A stretch of 14,306 nucleotides of DNA from JAWXCM01 sp034408745 (lineage in GTDB: Bacteria; Acidobacteriota; Terriglobia; Bryobacterales; Bryobacteraceae). The stretch lies in the NCBI GenBank assembly GCA_034408745.1, contig JAWXCM010000112.1, forward strand, positions 1 through 14,306. Reading direction: 5' to 3'. Below, piece by piece: positions 7,470 to 14,306 of this stretch. Positions within the stretch are counted from its first letter, which is position 1. The number at the start of each line of letters is the position of its first letter. The notes beneath the pieces are model-generated. The model was not told the origin of the DNA. It did no database searches and worked only from the letters and a program-made list of their open reading frames with translations. The position numbers and the translations under genes were made by a program.

Positions 7470-7953
7470 CTGCCGTCTTCCCCATGCGATATTACGGGCC
7501 GGCTTGGATGTAGACTTCACCGAATCCGTGAAGCCCTCAGATGGGAAGGAGTGGCCGTAGTGGCCGCTTTCCCAAGGTCCGTTTTACTCGTCATTAGGGG
7601 CGACACCGAAGAAAAATACCCTCCCCGGTTCAGCCGAAGGCGTCGATCACTCCGGTTGATCGTCCGAGTTCCGTTGAGGAGTCTGCTTCAGTTTAGCGTC
7701 GGTGACAAACCCTAGAGATCGCGCTCGAGCGCGGCCCTGTTACCTTCCTGCACACGTTGCCGAACCTGTGATACGTCGCGTTGAACCCATGACTTGTCTC
7801 GGTATGCTGGTCGCTACCGGGTCCGGGCCGCGAGTCGGCGGGCCGCACCGGCGGTCGACAGAGCCAATCTCTGCGCTTCTGCGCGTAAGCAATCGGCGCG
7901 AGCCAGCCTCGCATGGCATGAGGCACGGTTCGAATATAGTTCTAGGATTCGTG
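7470..7953. other. Intergenic region before the GH95-like gene
   Basis: No gene is supported. A GTG-started frame at 7702-8076 has no ribosome binding site and an uninformative, Arg-rich sequence, and it overlaps the next gene. A weak hairpin (CTTCAC 7515-7520 pairing with GTGAAG 7528-7533) lies 45 bases after the previous stop but has no T-tract. A weak promoter-like pair, TTGAAC (7781-7786) with TATGCT (7803-7808), has 16-base spacing. Neither is strong enough to call as a feature. Confidence 0.45.
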
Positions 7954-7959
7954 TACAAT
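7954..7959 (+). promoter_or_regulatory. Possible -10 box of the GH95-like gene
   Basis: TACAAT matches 5 of 6 positions of the -10 consensus and would start transcription about 30 bases before the preferred ATG at 7997. No good -35 box is seen at 16-18 bases upstream, so this is weak. If real, it argues against the earlier ATG at 7958, which overlaps it. Confidence 0.25.
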
Positions 7960-7996
7960 GATGAATCAAACTCAGTACGCAAAGGCGAAAGTAGCA

Positions 7997-10588
7997 ATGA
8001 ACCGTCGGACATTCGTGAGTCTCGTTGGGAGCACAGGCTTGACAGGTCAAGTGACCGGCGAAAAGCGACGCAGTGATCCATCGACCATTGGAGGATGCTC
8101 CAGTTCAGCGTCCAATTGCGCGGTCATGGATGGTGCGAACGCTCGATTCAAGGTTGATCTCGAGACGCTCCTCGACCGGCATGACATGGAGTGGAAACAC
8201 TACCTGCCTGGCGACTGGTACGATGGAGCCCCCCTTGGCAATGGCGATTTGGGAGCAATGGTGTTTGGGTACCCGGACAGCCTTGGGATCGTGCTGAGCA
8301 AGGGCGACGTTTGGGACCGAAGCAATGATGATCAGAGTTATTTCCCTGGAAAGAACTACGCCGAGTTCAAGCGAACCTACCTCGATCAAAACTGGCAGGA
8401 GCACCAGCGGCTCGAGAGCGAGGCGGCTTCGAGACGGAAGCGGAAGACTCTTGCGCTTCCCCATCTGACGACCTGCGGAACCCTTGTATTGCGCTTGGAC
8501 GGCGGCATCAAGCACAGTAACGTCAAAATGAACGTCAGCCTCCGGCGAGGCCAGATGTCGCTCAGGTATATCGACCGGACCGTGCGAGCTCTGACTTCGC
8601 GGCGCTATGGCGTACTGCTCGTCGACATTGATCGTGGTGCGCCGGAGACCGAGCCCGCCGACCCCGTTCGCGCAAACCGCTATGGCACCCATCCACCATT
8701 TCAGGAACTGCCGTGGGAGCTGTTTCGCTCTGTCTCTCAAGGGAACCCGCGCGCACGGTGCCGCACTGAGGATCAATATCATTTCTTAACGCAACGGTTC
8801 CGCGCAGGCGGAGAGTACACGGTCGGCGTCGCACTAACACCCTTCTCCGGTTCTGACGCCAAAGTCCTGCCCGGGCGCATAACAGGGAATGCCGATGGTC
8901 CCAAGGCACGGCGCTGTCAGGTTTATGTGGCCATTGTCAGTTCTCAAGACGCCGCCGACACAAAGGCGGAGTGCAAGAGGCGACTTGAGCGGGCCGTAAG
9001 CGCCGGAGCTGACGCCGTCATTGCAGATCACGAACAATGGTGGCGCGACTACTGGATGCGCGGCCTGGCGACCGTCGGTGATCGGGCCGTCGAAAAGTGG
9101 TACTACGTTTCGCTGTACCTCTGCGGGGCGCTGCTTGAGCCCGGACGCCAGACACCTGGACTTCAGGGCATCTGGTGCGGGGAAGACTTTCCGAGATGGT
9201 GCGGGGACTATCACTCGAACGTGAACATCCAGGCAATCTACTGGGGCCTGTTGGCGAACAATCGCCTGGATCTGATGGAGCCGTACCTCAGCCACTTCAA
9301 CCGCACGGCAGGTCACGCCCGCGCGGTGGCCCGCGACTACTACCAGATGAGGGGACTCCGTTTCCCCCACATGGGGTCGATCGGAGGCCACGAACTGTCT
9401 CCGCCGAATATGCTCGGGACCGATCCTTGCGGCACACCCTGGGTAGCGCAACTGTTCTGGCAATACTACCAATACACCCGCGACCGGCGATTCCTTCGCG
9501 AAGTCGCCTACCCTATCCTGCGCGATGCGGCCCTCTTCTGTAGTGACTTCCTTACGCCGGACAAGCAGGCCGGGCAGTGGACGATTGTGCCCGTAGTGCA
9601 TTTCGAGGTCCGTAGGTATTCCGCAAACCAGCGCGGTGTCTCGACGCAGCCGTTCGAGATGTGGGGCGCGAATTCGCTCTACGCCCAGGCCATGTTCCGC
9701 CTTGCCTTTAATCAGGCGATACGCGCGGCGCAAGTGCTCGGCGTCGATGAAGACCACCAGCGCGAATGGCGTGACAAATTGGAACACTTAGTTCCCCCTC
9801 CAGTTACTCAGGACGGTTACTGGAAAGCCTGGGGTGACTGCAACCCGGTCTACGGCTGGCATAACTTTCTGTTGCCCCTGGTATTTCCAGCCGAGTTGGT
9901 AAGCCAATTCCACGGACCACGAGAGTGGCTCGAACAGGCACGAGCGACTTGGAGGCGCCTCAAAGAGTCCGGCCTGCCGAGTAACACCGGACTGGCTTGG
10001 TGCGGCGGCCAGGGCATTAGTGAAATCCTGCGGATCGGAGAGGTCGACGAGGCCTTTCGAGGTGCCCGGTGGCCGGCGATGAAGACGAATTGTCGACGAG
10101 ACGAGGTGCCTATCGGCATGCTGGTGAGGGCTGATGAGCAGCAGGAGAACGGATTGAGCGTCAGCCGTCTGACCCCTGTTTTGCAGGTCGACCACGGCCC
10201 CGGCATGTGCCGTGTTCTTGCCGAAATGCTCGTGCTGGGGCTTGACGGCATCATCCGCCTCTTCGCTGGAATACCGAGCGGCGTGCCCGCCCGATTCCTA
10301 TCCCTGCGCGCACCCGGAGGGTTCTTGATCACCGCCGAGAAGCGCAACGAAGTACCCGATTATGTGCTTATCCGGGCGACTCAGGATGAAACTCTCAGGT
10401 TGGCGAATCCCTGGCGAGGTCCGGCGATCGTCCGGATTGCGGAATCAAACCAAACCATCCATGCCACTGAGGCAGAGCTCATCGAACTCAAACTCGAAGG
10501 CGGCCGCGAGTACCTGATCACGAGCGCGGGGCACAACGCAGACCGGCTTCCCATCGTCGACTTCGCACTGCCGACCGGGTCCGTGTAA
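7997..10588 (+). CDS. GH95-like glycoside hydrolase (alpha-L-fucosidase family fold), Tat-type signal
   Basis: 863 residues from ATG 7997. The frame is open from ATG 7958 (876 residues), but the second start places MNRRTFVSLVG, a Tat-like signal, at the N-terminus and has AAAGG upstream. In numbering from 7958, the N-terminal beta-domain carries DGAPLGNGDLGAMVFG (G90-G104), a variant of the GH95 signature. The (alpha/alpha)6 core carries PGLQGIW and DYHSNVNIQAIYW (from D417), where the two Asn match the paired Asn of GH95 active sites. HNFLLPLVFP (H635) and a C-terminal DGIIRLFAGIP...LRAPGGF (763-789) match the GH95 C-terminal sandwich pattern. Known GH95 enzymes cleave alpha-1,2-linked L-fucose or L-galactose. 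This protein deviates at many signature positions, so the catalytic acid and specificity are uncertain. With a sulfatase nearby, a sulfated fucose- or galactose-containing glycan is plausible but unproven. Confidence 0.8.
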   Translation: MNRRTFVSLVGSTGLTGQVTGEKRRSDPSTIGGCSSSASNCAVMDGANARFKVDLETLLDRHDMEWKHYLPGDWYDGAPLGNGDLGAMVFGYPDSLGIVLSKGDVWDRSNDDQSYFPGKNYAEFKRTYLDQNWQEHQRLESEAASRRKRKTLALPHLTTCGTLVLRLDGGIKHSNVKMNVSLRRGQMSLRYIDRTVRALTSRRYGVLLVDIDRGAPETEPADPVRANRYGTHPPFQELPWELFRSVSQGNPRARCRTEDQYHFLTQRFRAGGEYTVGVALTPFSGSDAKVLPGRITGNADGPKARRCQVYVAIVSSQDAADTKAECKRRLERAVSAGADAVIADHEQWWRDYWMRGLATVGDRAVEKWYYVSLYLCGALLEPGRQTPGLQGIWCGEDFPRWCGDYHSNVNIQAIYWGLLANNRLDLMEPYLSHFNRTAGHARAVARDYYQMRGLRFPHMGSIGGHELSPPNMLGTDPCGTPWVAQLFWQYYQYTRDRRFLREVAYPILRDAALFCSDFLTPDKQAGQWTIVPVVHFEVRRYSANQRGVSTQPFEMWGANSLYAQAMFRLAFNQAIRAAQVLGVDEDHQREWRDKLEHLVPPPVTQDGYWKAWGDCNPVYGWHNFLLPLVFPAELVSQFHGPREWLEQARATWRRLKESGLPSNTGLAWCGGQGISEILRIGEVDEAFRGARWPAMKTNCRRDEVPIGMLVRADEQQENGLSVSRLTPVLQVDHGPGMCRVLAEMLVLGLDGIIRLFAGIPSGVPARFLSLRAPGGFLITAEKRNEVPDYVLIRATQDETLRLANPWRGPAIVRIAESNQTIHATEAELIELKLEGGREYLITSAGHNADRLPIVDFALPTGSV

Positions 10589-10624
10589 AGTTCGATGATG
10601 GCGATATAATCATGAACTTTATTC

Positions 10625-10653
10625 TTGACTCGCGCCGGACCGTGAAGTAGAAT
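10625..10653 (+). promoter_or_regulatory. Sigma-70-type promoter of the Oar-like receptor gene
   Basis: TTGACT (10625-10630) and TAGAAT (10648-10653) are 17 bases apart, the same boxes and spacing as at 777-805. Shared flanks extend the match to TGAAC(A/T)TTATTCTTGACT and AAGTAGAATC. The transcript would begin near 10660 with a leader of about 58 bases. A perfect TATAAT also occurs at 10605-10610 but lacks a -35 box. Confidence 0.78.
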
Positions 10654-10673
10654 CGACGCATCTCCTAGTCAAA

Positions 10674-10688
10674 CGATCGACACGATCG
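10674..10688 (+). other. Small hairpin in the receptor gene leader
   Basis: CGATCG (10674-10679) and CGATCG (10683-10688) pair around a 3-base ACA loop. The hairpin lies about 16 bases before the ribosome binding site. It is short and each arm is itself a palindrome, so a regulatory role is speculative. Confidence 0.25.
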
Positions 10689-10704
10689 CAGGAAACGGGA
10701 GTAG

Positions 10705-10710
10705 AAGGAG
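10705..10710 (+). promoter_or_regulatory. Strong ribosome binding site of the receptor gene
   Basis: AAGGAG lies 7 bases before ATG 10718, the best Shine-Dalgarno sequence in the window. It fixes the start and fits high expression of an outer-membrane protein. Confidence 0.8.
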
Positions 10711-10717
10711 TTGCTTC

Positions 10718-13700
10718 ATGCCGACGAGCATCAGAGTTTCAACGGGTACCACGTCGCCTGGACTCGGGAGTCGGTTCGCTCCCTTTCTCTCATTCGTGCT
10801 TTGCGTTTTCTGGATCGTTCCCACGCTGTTTTGCCAGACGCCAACCGCGACGATTACCGGCAGTCTCACGGACCAGAGTGGCGCCGTCATTCCGAACGGT
10901 GTGTTGGTGGCGAGAAACCTTGCAACACGCGTCTCACGGACTGTCCAGTCCACCAGCACCGGGGATTATGTTATTAGCAATCTCCTTCCGGGCATCTATG
11001 AATTGAGAGCTTCGAAGGAAGGTTTTAAGAACGTCGTTGTCGTCTCCGTCCCGCTCGACGTGAACCAGGCCGTCACGCTCGATATTCGCTTGACGCTAGG
11101 CGCGGTGTCGGAGAGTGTTGAGGTGACGGCGGAATCGACGCTGCTACAAACGACAAACGCCGGGCTGGGAACTGTTGTTACTGAAGAAAAAATTCGGGAT
11201 CTCCCCCTCAATGCTCGAAATTTCACACAACTCCTCGCCCTGACTCCTGGCGCCACGCCAGTTAGTGTTGCCCAGAATTCTGGAGGCGGAGCGGCTCAGA
11301 GGATTGGGACGTTCGTGTTCCCTTCGATCAACGGACAATCCAATCGAAGTAATTCATTTACCCTGGATGGCGTTTACAACAACGGTAACTGGCAGGGCAC
11401 TTACGCGATCGCTCCCAGTGTCGACGCCCTCGCCCAATTCAAAGTTCAGTCTCACAGCGACGAAGCCGAAGTTGGCGGCGTGACCGGCGGCGTCGTCAAT
11501 CTCGCCTCAAAGAGCGGCACGAATCAGTTTCACGGCACGCTCTATGAGTTCCTCCGCAACGACGCTCTGGATGCCAAGGCGTTCTTCGCGGCCGCCAAAC
11601 CTGTACTTCGCCAGAATCAGTTCGGGGCCACAATCGGCGGCCCGGTCGTGAAAGACCGGACGTTCTTTTTCTTCTCGTATGAAGGCTACCGTCAAGTTAA
11701 CCCGGCCTTCAGTCTCTACATCGTTCCCACGCCGGAGCAGTTGTCCGGAGACTTCAGCGCGTCCAGTCGGCGGATTTTCAATCCGTTCACGACCCGCCGT
11801 GACCCCGACAACCCGCAGCGGTTCCTCCGCGATCCATTCGAGGGCAACCGTATTCCCGCTTCCATGATTAACAAGGCTACCCAGGTTTGGGGACAGGCCC
11901 TCATTCCCAAACCGATTGATACCGGCAATCCGGGCTTCAACGGACGGAATACAACTCCGCAAAGCGCTCCCGCGAACCAGTACAACGTCCGGGTCGATCA
12001 CAGTCTGTCGGCCTCCGATTCCATTTGGGCTCGCTACACCTGGGGGTTGCAGCGGCAGCGTTCCGCGATAAACCCGGACGGCGCCTACCGTACGATCCGG
12101 CGGCCGGCCAAGAATCTCGGCGTGAACTATACTCACGCGTTCAGCAGCGCCACACTGCTGAGCGGCTTGTTCGGCTTCACAAGCATGGCGGAAAACACCA
12201 TTCCGTTCCTTACTGACCGGGACCTGCGAGCCGAGGGCGGCTTCTCCAGTTTCCCCGAGGGAGAGGCCTTCAGGGTGCCGGCCATTACCTTGCCAAACAC
12301 TTTTGGCAGCATCGGCGCCGGAACCGCACTTGTGGGCCCCCAGGCGGGCTACCAGGGACGGGTCGACCTGTCTCATCACTTGGCTTCCCACAGTCTGAAG
12401 ATCGGAGGCGAGGTGCTGTCAATTCGAATGGCCCGGCAAGACGCGGGGGGCGGCCTAACCTTCGATCAACGGCAAACCGCCGATCTGAACAACCCGGTGC
12501 AAACCGGGTCGGATATCGCTTCCTTTGTGCTCGGCACCATCGAAGCGTGGGGTATCACCGAATCACAGTATCGGATTCAGAACGAGATCTGGAACGCCTA
12601 CGTTCAGGATGCGTGGAAGGTCAACGACAGGTTGACGCTGAACTTCGGCCTGCGCTGGGATTTCGCGACTGCACCGAGATTCACGAAGAGCTTCCCGGTT
12701 ACCTGGGACTTCAACACCGGCAAATACCTTGCGGGCATCGCCCAACCGCCTGCCTGTAGCGCCACTCAGTCTGCGCCCTGCTTGCCGAATCCAGCGGATC
12801 CGTTTGTGGCCCAACACGTCGTGTTCACCGGAGACTCCCGGCTCCGAAAGGAAAGCTACAAGATGTTTGGGCCACGGTTCGGCCTTGCCTACCGCCTGAA
12901 TCCGAGCACGGTTATCCGGAGCTCTTTTGGAATCTTCTACGATCTGCAAGCCGGGACTACCCAGCAGGCATCCAACACGCCCGGAAACTGGCCCGACACA
13001 CAGGAAGTCAGGGGAGTAAGTCTCAATCAGACCACCATCGACGTGCTGGCCAGCAGTTTCATCCCTCCCGGCACGAACCCACGCGTACCCGCGCTGAATC
13101 CGGCTGTCGTGACGGGATTCATGTTCGACCCGAACTTCGAATATCCGTACTCCCAGCAGTGGAACCTGGAGGTGCAAAGAGCACTTCCACACGACCACTA
13201 TCTCAAGGTGGCGTATGTGGGCTCGCACACCAGCCGGCTGCCAGTGGGCGGTGACTATAATACCGCCCTGACTCCGGGGCCAGGGGCCGTCGCACCCCGC
13301 CGCCTTTGGCCCCACGCGCCGGTAACGGACTATGACCGCAGCATCGGCCGGAGCAATTATCACGGCCTTCAGGTCAAGGCGGAAAAGCGCTTCTCCACGG
13401 GCGTATCCTATCTGGTGTCGTACACGTGGAGTAAGTCGATCGACGTTGCGTCTTCGGGCCAATTTGGCGTAGAGGGGCAGTCACTGCAAAACCCGTACGA
13501 TCCGAATAGTTCCAGGTCGGTCTCGGGCTTTGATGTGCCCCATCACTTCACAACCGCTCTGGTCTACCAGCTTCCGTTCGGCGCGGGTAGGCGCTGGGTG
13601 ACCCAAGGGTTGGCCTCGCGCATCCTCGGTAGCTGGCAGATGAACGCGATCGTCCAACTGCGATCAGGCCAGCCGTACACTCCGATCATGAATGTCGACG

Positions 13701-14077
13701 TCGCCAATATCGGTGCGCGCCGGTCATGGAGCCGTGCTCGGCCCGACCTTGTGGGCAATCCCCGTCTGAGCAATCCCACCCCGCTGGCGTGGTTTGACAA
13801 GTCTGCCTACGCTACGCCGGCACTGTTCACATTTGGGACGGCGGGCAGAAATCAGTTGCGCACGGACGGATATCAGAACTTCGACCTGTCTCTCTTCCGC
13901 GACGACAGACTCAGTGAGCGCCTGAGAACGCAGTTCCGGGTCGAACTGTTTAACGCTTTCAACCACCCGACGTTCGGGACACCGCAGACAAACTTCACGA
14001 ACACCGTGTTCGGCCGGATCAGTAGCACGGTCAGCACGGCCCGTCAGATTCAGTTAGGGCTCAAGGTGATCTTCTGA
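10718..14077 (+). CDS. Oar-like TonB-dependent outer-membrane receptor with carboxypeptidase-regulatory-like domain
   Basis: 1119 residues, the usual size of the large acidobacterial Oar-like receptors. Residues 1 to about 40 are a signal peptide (hydrophobic FLSFVLCVFWIVPTLFCQ). Residues from about 42 to 127 form a CarboxypepD_reg-like domain: TATITGSLTDQSGAVIPN, a GDYVISNLLPGIYELRASKEGF core and a closing strand TLDIRLTLG. A plug domain follows: VEVTAES, VVTEEKIRDLPLNARNFTQLLALTPG, RSNSFTLDGVYNN, ALAQFKVQS and the glycine-rich GGVTGGVVNLASKSGTNQFHG. The rest is the 22-strand-type barrel, ending in an aromatic residue (QIQLGLKVIF) as outer-membrane barrels do. Such receptors are thought to import polymer fragments or other large ligands using TonB energy. 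No SusD-like lipoprotein and no TonB/ExbBD genes are in the window. It has its own promoter and ribosome binding site. The ligand is unknown; pairing with the hydrolases rests on proximity and the shared promoter. Confidence 0.93.
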   Translation: MPTSIRVSTGTTSPGLGSRFAPFLSFVLCVFWIVPTLFCQTPTATITGSLTDQSGAVIPNGVLVARNLATRVSRTVQSTSTGDYVISNLLPGIYELRASKEGFKNVVVVSVPLDVNQAVTLDIRLTLGAVSESVEVTAESTLLQTTNAGLGTVVTEEKIRDLPLNARNFTQLLALTPGATPVSVAQNSGGGAAQRIGTFVFPSINGQSNRSNSFTLDGVYNNGNWQGTYAIAPSVDALAQFKVQSHSDEAEVGGVTGGVVNLASKSGTNQFHGTLYEFLRNDALDAKAFFAAAKPVLRQNQFGATIGGPVVKDRTFFFFSYEGYRQVNPAFSLYIVPTPEQLSGDFSASSRRIFNPFTTRRDPDNPQRFLRDPFEGNRIPASMINKATQVWGQALIPKPIDTGNPGFNGRNTTPQSAPANQYNVRVDHSLSASDSIWARYTWGLQRQRSAINPDGAYRTIRRPAKNLGVNYTHAFSSATLLSGLFGFTSMAENTIPFLTDRDLRAEGGFSSFPEGEAFRVPAITLPNTFGSIGAGTALVGPQAGYQGRVDLSHHLASHSLKIGGEVLSIRMARQDAGGGLTFDQRQTADLNNPVQTGSDIASFVLGTIEAWGITESQYRIQNEIWNAYVQDAWKVNDRLTLNFGLRWDFATAPRFTKSFPVTWDFNTGKYLAGIAQPPACSATQSAPCLPNPADPFVAQHVVFTGDSRLRKESYKMFGPRFGLAYRLNPSTVIRSSFGIFYDLQAGTTQQASNTPGNWPDTQEVRGVSLNQTTIDVLASSFIPPGTNPRVPALNPAVVTGFMFDPNFEYPYSQQWNLEVQRALPHDHYLKVAYVGSHTSRLPVGGDYNTALTPGPGAVAPRRLWPHAPVTDYDRSIGRSNYHGLQVKAEKRFSTGVSYLVSYTWSKSIDVASSGQFGVEGQSLQNPYDPNSSRSVSGFDVPHHFTTALVYQLPFGAGRRWVTQGLASRILGSWQMNAIVQLRSGQPYTPIMNVDVANIGARRSWSRARPDLVGNPRLSNPTPLAWFDKSAYATPALFTFGTAGRNQLRTDGYQNFDLSLFRDDRLSERLRTQFRVELFNAFNHPTFGTPQTNFTNTVFGRISSTVSTARQIQLGLKVIF

Positions 14078-14195
14078 TCTCTCTGATGTGAGGCTGGTCA
14101 GCCATTGGGAAACATCTCGTGCAATTGCACAGCAGATCACATGCCGTTTGACGCCCACCGAACGGCGGAAAGTGGCTCACACTGAATCGATGTCA

Positions 14196-14220
14196 CCGGG
14201 CGGGCTTCGGTGCCGCCCGG
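14196..14220. terminator. GC-rich hairpin with UUCG tetraloop, terminator or leader structure
   Basis: CCGGGCGG (14196-14203) pairs perfectly with CCGCCCGG (14213-14220). Inside, a G-U and a C-G pair (with one bulged G) close a TTCG tetraloop at 14206-14209, the very stable C(UUCG)G arrangement. It begins about 118 bases after the receptor stop. No T-tract follows, so it may be a terminator lacking one, or a folded leader of the next gene. Confidence 0.5.
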
Positions 14221-14287
14221 CGCCCTGGTGGCGGCAGCCAGCCTCTCGGGACTGATTTCGGGGATCCCCCTAGGAGAACATAAAGGA

Positions 14288-14306
14288 ATGAAGAACAACT
14301 TGAAGG
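14288..14306 (+). CDS. Possible start of the next gene (MKNNLK...)
   Basis: ATG 14288 is preceded by AGGAG (14272-14276, 11-base spacing) and a nearer AAGGA (14283-14287). It opens MKNNLK, a basic start typical of a signal peptide. Only six codons are in the window, so identity and even reality are uncertain. Confidence 0.4.

Noticed and set aside
6249..7520. 423-codon open frame on the - strand opposite the fourth propeller gene
   Set aside because: The + strand has a Tat signal and clear family homology along the same stretch. The antisense frame has no signal, domain or ribosome binding site and reflects GC-rich codon use.
7927..7935. GGTTCGAAT, resembling the T-arm consensus of a tRNA
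   Set aside because: No acceptor stem, anticodon arm or D arm can be folded around it.
7702..8076. 124-codon + strand frame (GTG start) upstream of and overlapping the GH95-like gene
   Set aside because: It overlaps the Tat signal region in another frame, lacks a ribosome binding site and shows no recognisable motif.
10605..10610. Perfect TATAAT upstream of the receptor promoter
   Set aside because: No acceptable -35 box lies 16-18 bases upstream. The nearby TTGACT-N17-TAGAAT pair is far better and is duplicated elsewhere in the window.
1..14306. CRISPR arrays, insertion sequences, rRNA or tRNA genes
   Set aside because: No regularly spaced short repeats, transposase-like frames or RNA-gene signatures were seen on reading through both strands by eye. 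The only long repeats are the paralogous genes.

Overview
The window reads as a stretch of a GC-rich chromosome from a soil-type Acidobacteriota (Solibacter/Bryobacter-like). The main pointer is the 1119-residue Oar-like TonB-dependent receptor, with its N-terminal carboxypeptidase-regulatory-like domain and no SusD partner. Secreted sulfatases and large numbers of divergent glycosidase-like proteins next to it also fit that group, though Planctomycetota share the hydrolase families. All credible genes lie on the + strand. The taxonomic placement is inference from family content.

Layout. (1) 1-500: 3' end of a first secreted beta-propeller/beta-sandwich protein (copy 1). (2) 501-889: intergenic, with a good sigma-70-type promoter at 777-805. 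(3) 890-7469: a probable operon of copy 2 (890-2707), a type I sulfatase (2704-4179), copy 3 (4176-5756, broken by one in-frame TGA) and a divergent fourth member of the same family with a Tat-like signal (about 5841-7469). The first three genes overlap by four bases (TTGA, GTGA). (4) 7470-7996: mostly empty intergenic DNA. (5) 7997-10588: a divergent GH95-like glycosidase with a Tat-like signal. (6) 10589-10717: a promoter almost identical in its conserved blocks to the one at 777-805, then a strong ribosome binding site. (7) 10718-14077: the Oar-like outer-membrane receptor. (8) 14078-14306: intergenic DNA with a GC-rich UUCG-capped hairpin and possibly the first codons of another gene.

Proposed joint role (inference): the receptor takes up an oligosaccharide or similar ligand at the outer membrane. 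The sulfatase, the GH95-like enzyme and the propeller/sandwich proteins act on a sulfated glycan in the periplasm or outside the cell. The shared promoter architecture of the hydrolase operon and the receptor gene suggests they are expressed together. The propeller/sandwich family is the least understood part: four members sit here, three of them close paralogs, with signs of gene conversion, a nonsense mutation and a run-on C-terminus, so the array is actively evolving.
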